The position numbers and the translations under genes were made by a program. Shown here in pieces: positions 55,276 to 64,000 of a DNA stretch of 64,000 nt; within the stretch, counting starts at the first letter, position 1, and each line of letters begins with the position of its first letter. The notes beneath the pieces were generated by a model, which was given only the letters and a program-made list of their open reading frames with translations, did no database searches and was not told the DNA's origin. This stretch comes from Fagopyrum homotropicum (taxonomy: Eukaryota > Streptophyta > Magnoliopsida > Caryophyllales > Polygonaceae). Location of the stretch: positions 12,368,001 through 12,432,000 of the forward strand of contig BSWB01000008.1 of the NCBI GenBank assembly GCA_033239125.1. Reading direction: 5' to 3'.

Positions 55276-58200
55276 AACTTGCCACACGCCGAACTTCTCG
55301 GTCCCTTAAGGCTGAGGTATGAACTCTCACTCTATGAAGGTTGAAACCTTCTAATATATATACACAAACTACCCAAACTACCACCGAAAGATATATCAGA
55401 TTATATAACATATTCTCGCACAAGACACAACTACACATAACATCACACATGCACAAAACTCAATCAAGGGGAAAACTAGGTCTAACCCGTCGATTCTATC
55501 GATGCTACTAACTCCGCGTATAACTCACTAAAGATACTACCTTCCGACTTCCAAATAGCTTCATCGGTTCTTCGTCTGCCACTAGACCATCATGACTGAC
55601 AACATTTCTCGAGTCATATATGTACTCCATCGATTGATACTCCTGAAACACCGGTGAACACCCCCTACTCTCGGCGGCCCCGCCAACCGGTAACTCACTA
55701 TCTCAACTCGCGCTAAGATCTCAAAAAGTTCCGATACATCGGAAACTCAACTTCTTTCTCGGTCTTCCTCAATACAACATTTCCATTATGTTCTCTTTTA
55801 TTGTCTCTAATAAAGAAGATCAGATTTCCAATTACACTGTTGGCTTTGGTCTTGTCAAACCAAACTTTGATGTTACCTTTCCTTAATTCTTGTTGCAAGT
55901 TCTAAGTAATGAAGGAAGTACTTTACTTCACACCGCTTCCACTAACAAAACACGTATGCTATTACTTTTACATTGTTTCTCAATACTCAATCAAGACCTC
56001 ATTTTGGAGAATCACTTGTACACTTCAAACCCATCATTCTTCGAGAAAATTTCAAAACGGTTGCACCAAAGAATCTCCTCTTAGCTCTAAACAACCCCAT
56101 TGTCAATTTCGTCCCACTCAATACTTCATTGTCATCCGGAGTAGGTTAGCCATAGGTGGTGTTACTTTGAAAAATCTCTCCACAAATCCGGTAATGAGTA
56201 ACACATCTAAGCAAACTTGTAACTTCATCCCCATCCTTTGGGGTTTGCCATCCCGAGACAACTGTCATACAACTTCTCTCTTCTTCGAGAGTAGACCAAA
56301 ATATCTTATACGGGGCGTTAGTAAGCCCATATGACATCACAACAGGCTCATGGTGACCATACCTTATACGGAATGTCGTATTTGCAATATTTTGATCTCG
56401 AATTTCTCAATTTGTGGCAATCAGACCTTGAATCAATTTTAGGAGCGACTACTGACCCTCATGACCGATCGAGTAAATCGTCAATTTGTTGTAAGGGATA
56501 CTTGTCCTTCACCATTATCATGTTCAACTCACGGTAATCATTGTACAACGGAGATAACCGTCTCACTTTTTGCAAACTGGGGTTCTCCATAACACTTCAA
56601 ATCAAGAGTTTAAGATAACGTTTGGTGTTCTCCATGGCTTTCACTAATTCTAATGAAATCTTATCACTGAGTTATTGCAATTGCTCCTTCACTTGCTTCC
56701 ACCACTTATGTCTCTGCACAAGTGTTATTCCAAACGGCGCCTTTGACATCGGAAATAATCAAGTTCGCCCCTAGTGGAAAATTCCACATTCTGACGTATT
56801 CGAATTTGTGATATCTCAGGTTTCATCTCTTCTCTTCCCGTCACATATCGTAATAACCGACACAACCTTGTCTGTCACTTTACAAGTGGTCATGATACTT
56901 ATGATCTACCTCGATCTGTTGGGGTGACGTCCTTTAAACGCGTGTGTTGTTCCATCTTTAGCTACAATGTTTATGGTCTTCTTTCCGAGATCCTTCATCT
57001 CTTGAACTCGAGAGACTTGCTCGAGTCTTTTGACTCTTGTAGCCTTATTTAAGTATTCTTTTATCTCAATTTCATTCTCCCTCCTCGATGACATGATTGT
57101 AAAAATATTCTAAGGTTTCTCACTTATGTGCGGTCATAAGGGTCCAAACTACATGACTTAACTGTGCTTCAAAACAATTGATCTTACCTTCTTCGCTTTC
57201 CATGACATCCCAACATATGGAAGTTGCTCTTCGTCTTCTACATAAGCTTTCACCATAGACATCCTTTCTTTAAGTAGGCATAGAAATTTATACTTCATTT
57301 TCTTATGTAACGTCGAACCGACCGTATAGGCTCTACCCTCAACCTTCCATGTACTCCTTATACATCTCATATCGATATCAAACTTCAACACTTCGGTCTT
57401 CTCTTACTCTTGTTGGTCACTTAAGCATCTTTTGGTAGTCGATAAACAACTTCACCACCGTACCGGTATGCCTTGTGAAGAACACTAGGCTAATATCCCC
57501 CCTACCAACATCACTGAAGTATCCAACTCATAACTCTAAGCTTGCAACGTTGCCCCTAATCTAGGTCCTCCTTTTCACGCCATAGCCACCATGACTCTTC
57601 CATGTGAATCTGAAACATCTGACTCAGTTTTGCTTGCGTAAACATACCATTCATTTATTAGAACAAACATACCATGCGTCCTCTTAATCAAACTTTAAAA
57701 GTTTTGATCCGTGTCATTCCCCATATGTCATTCTCATGACCTAAGAAAGTCGCAAAGGATAATTACAATCACTCCTGGGGAGGTCTGATACATTCACTCG
57801 CTTTGATCCCGTGCAATATTACTTGATTAAGATAATCGTACTTAGTTGACATACTTTTTCACTACTTACACCGAACCACCGGAAATCCTCCAAGCTCTTG
57901 TTACCGATCCTTCATGCCATTGTCTTGCCTACTCTTCTCATCTACGCTCATCAATAGCCAACCCGCACACGTGCGTTCTTGGTTGTCATCAATTACTCTT
58001 CTCATCCAATGTCAATGACTTACCATTCTACTTACCCTCCATGTTACCATTCTCCTGAAGGCTACCCTCTTAGGGCACTCTGTCTTAAACTTCACTTGCT
58101 TATTTCACCCTTCACACACTCCGTTAACTCTTTATACGCTCCACGCTTCCTTCTTCTTCTATAAGGTAATTATACCTTCTCGGCCTTGTTGTGTCGCATA

Positions 58201-59418
58201 ACTCTCGTTCATAGGCTTAACCGTTCTTCATAATATCTTGTAAGTGCATCTTCCCCACATCTCTATGGTTAGTAACTACTCTCTTCTCTTGGTTGGTAAC
58301 TTGAGTCTTTTAATCAAAACTCCTTGTTTTATCTTTCATCTTCTGAAGATCATCATCCACATACCCTTCCTCCTTAACGTTGCTCAGTTTCATCTCAATG
58401 ACGGAAAATGATTGACTCCGCCAGGTAATTCTACTATGTGAACTTTCACCATGTGATCCTCCTCGTAACCCTCGTATTTTTGACTCTTCACTTCTTGGTA
58501 CCTAGCAAGTTTAACTCACGGTATTTAAATCCTTCCCACATGTTTCGTTCACTTTTCTCCTCTACCCTCCAATGCTTAGAAACGTCTAAGGAAAGCTTTG
58601 CATCTTAATGGAACACCACCTTAACCTTGCTAGAACGTACTCATCTCCTCCTCGATTTACATCTTTAGTTGTCCACGCTTCTTCTCGAAGAACTTAAGTT
58701 CGTTCTCTCTTGGTCTCGTCGTCGTTCGTTCATGACCTCTTTAGAACCGCTTCTACACTTTTATGTTGCTCCCTTTTTCTTGTATTGCTCCCATCTTGAT
58801 CCCCTTAATTCGTCTCGAGTTTTCTTTTACTTGGTTGTCCTTTGTTTACAACATCTCTACTCCTCCTCTTCGATGTCCTTTTATAGGAATCCGAGAAACA
58901 CCATAGTGTTCGTCAACACGAAACGCTCAACTTGATACTTGAGCATACTCCTCCACGTATGAATGATATCCTAAGCCAACAACGTCGTCTTAAAGGTGAT
59001 GATATCTTTCCGCGTCCTAACTATAAGGTCCCATACTATATATTACTATATATATATAGAGCCCGTATATAAGCATATATATGTCTATGTCCACATAACT
59101 ACTAATATATCACATCCGGAAATCCAATACAACAATACAAGATCCAAACATGTATTATAGTCCACATATATTCACTATACATATAAATCAAGTCATCATG
59201 CAACTACAATCCACATATATTATACATACCTACATATCTACATATATATACAAATCCAATAAACTAAGCTGCCGAGATCCGCGGAAGGAGTGGTGGTCCG
59301 TACATTCTACCCCGACTCATGCATGTGATTTTGAAAACGAAAACTCAGAACCCGCGGGGTTTTGTTTATTCCTTATTCGGCCTTTAGAAGATTGCGAGTG
59401 CCATTGTTGTCAACCTAG

Positions 59419-59431
59419 GGCTCTGATACCA
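59419..59431 (-). promoter_or_regulatory. primer-binding site, element D
   Basis: On the minus strand TGGTATCAGAGCC is followed by CTAGGTTGACAACAATGGCA, the same leader start as in A and B. Confidence 0.85.
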
Positions 59432-59435
59432 CTTT

Positions 59436-62314
59436 TGTAACACCCCGAATCCGCGGGACTCGGGGCGCTACGGGCGGGGACCTCACAATGGGTCCCGACC
59501 CTTAGCCTGACAACAATTTCACCGGATCTTGCAACAAGGCACAAATAAAGGCCAAAATGAAATACATTTTTATGCAATGCAATGAAACCCGAAACTATAC
59601 AAACAAAAGACTTCAGCCGAGATACAACACAAAACCCAAACGCCAAAAACACGGCACACAAAACACAACTATCGAAGGACAAAACACAACTCAACTCTAT
59701 CCAAAAACCCTTCCTAAAATGTACAGACCCCGGCTGCCCACTTTTCCGGATCTCTCGGCCGCATTCCTAACCTGCAAGGCAATCTACAACAATCGGTATA
59801 AAACCGTTAGCTCATATTCGAAGCATTAGAATTAATGGGAAAGGCACATACACAAGTAATCTCATCACAAGCATACACCATACATAAAAGCACATCAATC
59901 CGGTTCATTATCTTTATTATTTTTAAGTCGTATCCCGTTCTAATTCAACTTAGGTTGTGACACGAGAGTCACCGAAACTCGCCTCGGTCCCTACTTACCG
60001 GCATGGAATGGTACTGATGCATCTGACCGTCTACCAGCACGGGATAGTCGCCGAGAACCTCCTAGCTCTCGCGGGAGCCAGGCAAGTTGTCACCGCCCGT
60101 TATCATACACTTGGGCCAAAATAATATAAAGGTCGGTAATCCTAATTCCGGTTTAATTGTTATAAACAATAAACAATAAACAATAAACGATAAACACACA
60201 CCACCCAACACACATTAATGCTAATACAAGGAATACGAGCTAAGTAAGTCCGGAGACTTACCTCGTCCCAAAGATAATCCCGCTATATCCATCTCTCAGC
60301 TTCCCGTAGGAAGACACTCAACGCCTGTAAAAAGGCACACGATCAATATCTCCCTCACATACTAGAAGTCCTTAGACTTCTAGTTCCAATGATCTCGCAA
60401 GATCATAAACCATAACCATGATAGGATAACGACTCCCAATCCTCACGATCTCACAAGGTCATAAACATCAAAACACATGCTAGGATACTCTCATCCTAGT
60501 CTCCACAATCTCAACAAGATCATACAACCATAGTCTCAATCCTCATAAGCTCACAAGATCAACCCAAACAATCAACGTCCTACAATCCTCACAAGATAAC
60601 ATCAACACCTCAAGCCTTATAACGATCATAAATCCTCAAAACTCACCTAAAGTCCAAAGCCACTACTTGGCATTCACTCTAAGTTATGCTAGATTATCCA
60701 ACCTAACATGATACTAATACTAAACATAACTAGATCGAGGGAAAGGATACTCACGCGAGGTCAAAGATGGAAGTCGGTCGACGAATGTTGAATGCGGATT
60801 CGTTAGGCCATTATCGGGGTCGCTTCCGGACCTAAAACCAAAGCTACACAAATTTAGCTAATACGCTAAATTTGTTCGGAATATTTAATATACATAAAAC
60901 TAAGGAAACTCGATTTCAAAAGCCCGCGTTAAAATCCGTAATAACCCTTCCGGGGAAACATATGAAATTGTTGAAACTTGGTCATAAAACCGCAGTTTAC
61001 AACTTCGAGCCATGAACCCAAATTAATCCGTCAACGGCATAAAAATATAGTGTATATAAATATAAGAATATAACTCGAAGTAAAACTCAAGTTTAAAAAC
61101 CGTAAACATATTTTCCGGACAAATTATACCATTATAAAAATATGGGTAATAATCCGTAATTAATTTCTTTGGGCCATAATATGTAAATATATAAGAAGGA
61201 CATATTTGCAAAAATCCAAACTGTGGGCCATGAATGCAAATACAAAAGATGGGTACAAAATTTTAATTATACCAAACATAGGGGGTCCCGACTTTAATTA
61301 ACCAAAGGGTTTTATATCCGCTTCAAAGCTCTGCTGGTGAAGGGGGAAACAAACGGAGCGGCGGCATATCAGGAAGAGAGGCGAGGCGGCGAGGCGGCGA
61401 GGCGGCGGTTGACAGAGGCGGCCCTGCTCCCTGGCGGTTGTGGCCTCGGCGGTGGCAGTTGCTACAGGTAACGCCGGTTTCCTCCTCCGGCGTAAGAGCT
61501 GTTCGCAGCATCAAATCTCGATCCGGCGGCGCTGGTTCCTTCCCGATTGGAGCTCGACTCGGCGGCTGCACAGGGGACAGGGAGGCGATTTGTCCGGCGT
61601 CGACAATAGGTCCCTCCCAGGCGGCGGGTGGTGACGTAATTGTTGGCGGCCGCTTCTCTGTTCATTGGTGACTCGCAACCGAAGAGAAGGAGATCTAGGG
61701 GCGGGCTAGAGGCAGGCCGCAACAGGTTGGCTCTCCGGTGGTGGCATCGGGATAGACGAACAAGACATATGAAGTTGAGAACTCACAAGGCTGTGATGAA
61801 GACGATCGATTGAGGGGAGGGTGAGATGGTTGAGAAGCTGCAACTGCTGAGAGTTGAGAGATAGGAGTGAAGGTGTGAGGTTGAGTGGTTGAATGAAAAA
61901 CGCAGGAGAGAACCCAGAGGTCGAGTAGGGGAATCGAGAAATGGGAATGATGAAGGTTGCTTGTCGTTGTTGCCAAAAGAGAGCAGTGGTAGAGGACAGG
62001 CTACCGTAGGATGCGAGGGGTCGGTTTCAGCAGCACCAATGGTGCTGCCTGGCAGGGATAAGTAAAAAGAAAAATAAAAAAAATAAATTAACTCGATCGG
62101 AAAAACCCGGATCTGGATTTTTTTAAATCGGAAAACTTTTCCGACTTTTCCCGAAAATAATAACGCGGATATACGCAAACGCATAAAATAATAATATACT
62201 CTAGAATGATATTTCACGTCGTAAAATACTTTTAATAAAAAAAATATAAGCCACTAAATATGGATAACAGCGCAAGAATAAAAACGTAAACTTGCCTAAA
62301 ATTGGGGCGTTACA
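59436..62314 (-). repeat. 5' LTR of element D
   Basis: 2,879 bp, almost identical to the 3' LTR. It contains the same GC-rich block at about 61350-61770. Confidence 0.9.
59772..60261 (-). other. predicted LTR intron, element D 5' LTR
   Basis: Identical donor hairpin, branch-like site and acceptor to the 3' LTR copy, 490 bp. This is the copy that would lie in the transcribed leader. Confidence 0.5.
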
Positions 62315-62394
62315 TCGACTCTAACCAAAACCCCTTCTAAGATGTACGGACCCCGGCTGCCCACTCTTCCGGATCTCTCGGCCGCATTCCTAAC

Positions 62395-62869
62395 CTGCAA
62401 GGCAATCTACAACAATCGGTATAAAACCGTTAGCTCATATTCGAAGCGTTAGAATTAATAGGAAAGGCACATACACAAGTAGAACACCGCAAGCACACAA
62501 CATACTTAAAAGCACACCATTCCGGTTTATTATCTTTATTATTATTAAGTCATATCCCGTTCTAGTTCAACTTAGGTTGTGACACGAGAGTCACCGAAAC
62601 TCGCCTCGGTCCCTACTTACTGGCATGGAATGGTACTGATGCATCTGACCGTTTACCAGCACGGGATAGTCGCCGAGAACCTCCTACCTCTCGCGGGAGC
62701 CAGGCAAGTTGTCACCGCCCGTTATCATACACTTGGGCCAAAATAATATAAGGGTCGGTAATCCTAATTCCATTTTAGTGGTGATAAACAATAAAGAATA
62801 AACACACACCACCAAACACACATCAATGCTAATACAAAGAATACGAGCTAAGTAAGTCCGGAGACTTAC
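62395..62869 (-). other. predicted LTR intron, LTR E
   Basis: Donor stem GTAAGTC/GACTTAC and acceptor CCTTGCAG|GTTAG are both kept although E has diverged from D. 475 bp. Confidence 0.45.
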
Positions 62870-64000
62870 CTCGTCCCAAAGATAATCCCACTATATCCCG
62901 CTCCCAGCTTCCCGCAGGAAGACACTCAACGCCTGTAAAAAGGCACAGGATCAACGTCTCTCTCACGTACTAGAAGTCCTTACACTTCTAGTCCCAATGA
63001 TCTCGCAAGATCATAAACCATAATCATGATAGGATAACAACCTCCTAATCCTCACGATCTCACAAGGTTATAGCCATCACAACACGTGCTAGGATACTCT
63101 CGTCCTAGTCACTACAATCTCAACAAACATATAACAATAATCTTAATCTACATAAGCTTACAAGATCAACCAAACACTCAATGCCTTACAATCCTCACAA
63201 GATAATAATACTTCAAGCTTTCGAACGATCATAAATCCTCAAAACTCACCTAAGGTCCAACCACTACTTGGTATTTACTCTAAGTTATGCTAGATTCAAT
63301 CCTAGCATGATACTACCATAAAACATAACTAGATCAAGGAAGGAGGTACTCACACGAAGTCAAAAGACGGAAGTTAATCAACGGATGTCAACTTGGACTC
63401 GTTAGGCCTTTATCGGGGCGCTTCCGAACCTAACATCAAAGCTAAACAAATTTAGCTTATACGCTAAATTTGGTCGGAATATATAAAATACATAAAACTA
63501 AGGAAAAACTTGTTTTAAAAACCGTGGTTAAAACCCGCAAAATTATTTTCCGAGGCAAAACACACAACGTCACAACGTGCATCATAAATCCGTAATCAAA
63601 TCTCCGGGCCATAAATATGGAACTCAAGAACTTAATCTATTTTTCGAAAATAACTCTTTGGGCCAAATCCTCAATTATATTTTCCGGGTAACTTGTACAA
63701 CATCACAAATCCAAGGTAAAGCTCATTTTCAAAGTTAAGGATAAACAACCCGCTCAAATGTTTTTCCGGGGAAAAACCCAATTAAAGAATTATGGGTCAT
63801 TTATGTAAATAATTTATGCAAGAGGGTATATTGCTTACATTCCAAAACTTGGGTTCAAAACTGTAATTAATCAAACAGGGATAACATTGCAAAAATCCAG
63901 AAGTTGGGCCATATATGTAAAATAGAAATATGGGTTACTTCCTGTAATTATATCAAAACTGAGGGGGCCCGATTTAATAAGAAGGAAATGATTTTCACTG

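Larger units (their letters stand above)
55244..59435 (-). pseudogene. element D internal region, degenerate gag-pol
   Basis: About 4.2 kb, short for a gypsy interior. The clearest coding text is RT on the minus strand: NDYRELN near 56540 (normally IDYRELN), KDKYPLQQIDDL near 56500, then MSYGLTNAP near 56330. No frame exceeds about 100 codons on the coding strand and gag could not be followed. RNase H and integrase are not recognisable by eye. It cannot supply its own enzymes. Confidence 0.65.
52365..62314 (-). mobile_element. complete gypsy element D, TSD TCGAC
   Basis: 9,950 bp are flanked by TCGAC at 52360-52364 and 62315-62319. The LTRs are both 2,879 bp and differ at about a dozen sites, so the insertion is young. 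On the minus strand: 5' LTR (62314-59436), primer site (59431), broken internal region, polypurine tract, 3' LTR (55243-52365). It is inserted within an LTR of its own family (E). The internal region has only short frames. Confidence 0.9.
52104..64000 (-). mobile_element. LTR E (D family), interrupted by element D, runs off window
   Basis: Native sequence is 52104-52359 and 62320-64000. It matches LTR D throughout with moderate divergence (for example GGGTTGGGACC for GGGCGGGGACC). The 3' terminus on the minus strand is at 52104. By comparison with LTR D about 0.9 kb more should follow beyond 64000. Whether it is a solo LTR or part of a full element cannot be seen. Confidence 0.8.

Noticed and set aside
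54711..62217. 144-codon minus-strand frame repeated at 54711-55145 and 61783-62217
   Set aside because: Same position in the two D LTRs. No domain is seen, and an LTR U3 location makes a gene unlikely.

Overview
The window is repeat-rich nuclear DNA, most likely from a flowering plant, probably a eudicot. The evidence is plant-type Ty1/copia, Ty3/gypsy and L1 LINE families nested inside one another, initiator-Met tRNA primer sites (TGGTATCAGAGC) and 5-bp target-site duplications (TSDs). I found no intact cellular gene, rRNA, tRNA gene or CRISPR array. Almost all open frames are fragments of transposable elements or chance frames inside long terminal repeats (LTRs). Species cannot be named from what is visible.

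Layout, left to right. (1) 1-5997: a Ty1/copia element of SIRE/Maximus type (+), with integrase, RT, RNase H remnant, an extra ORF after pol, a polypurine tract and a 3' LTR. It sits inside the ORF1 of an L1 LINE (-, 5998-7219), next to a gypsy LTR fragment (to 7629). (2) 7630-27503: a degenerate Ty3/gypsy element (-), called element R here. It is split by a solo LTR (H, 7790-9701, TSD AACTC) and by a 13.4-kb three-LTR composite (A, 9841-23276, TSD ATTAT), which itself carries a 1.7-kb solo LTR (S, 13597-15331, TSD TAGGA). (3) 27504-29740: two related LTRs in opposite orientation with a doubled primer site. (4) 29740-31841: AT-rich sequence with one small unexplained frame. (5) 31842 to about 47000: an L1 LINE (-), split in its ORF1 by a complete gypsy element B (37575-46837, TSD GCATG). 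(6) 47523-64000: LTR F (+) holding solo LTR G (48255-51554, TSD ATCTG) and then LTR E (-), which holds a complete gypsy element D of E's own family (52365-62314, TSD TCGAC).

The gypsy families A, B/H, D/E and G are related chromovirus-type (Tekay/Del-like) elements. Their LTRs share a common 3' half. In it lie a splice donor sealed inside a perfect hairpin, a branch-point/acceptor pair about 460-500 bp downstream, and two hairpins next to the primer site whose stems covary between families. A, B and D have nearly identical LTRs but heavily broken interiors, which suggests recent movement by proteins supplied in trans.

The most unusual signal is a set of short palindromic cassettes. Unrelated retroelements each carry their own many-copy, GGCC-centred palindrome: TTCAAGGCCTTGAA in the copia element, AATCTCGGCCGAGATT in gypsy R and the adjacent LTRs, and TTCCACGGCCGTGGAA in solo LTR S. 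They occur in pairs or small groups in coding linkers, leaders and LTRs. A GC-rich relative (GCCGCAGGGGCG) is in LTRs F and H, and a TGGAG...CTCCA hairpin array is in element B.
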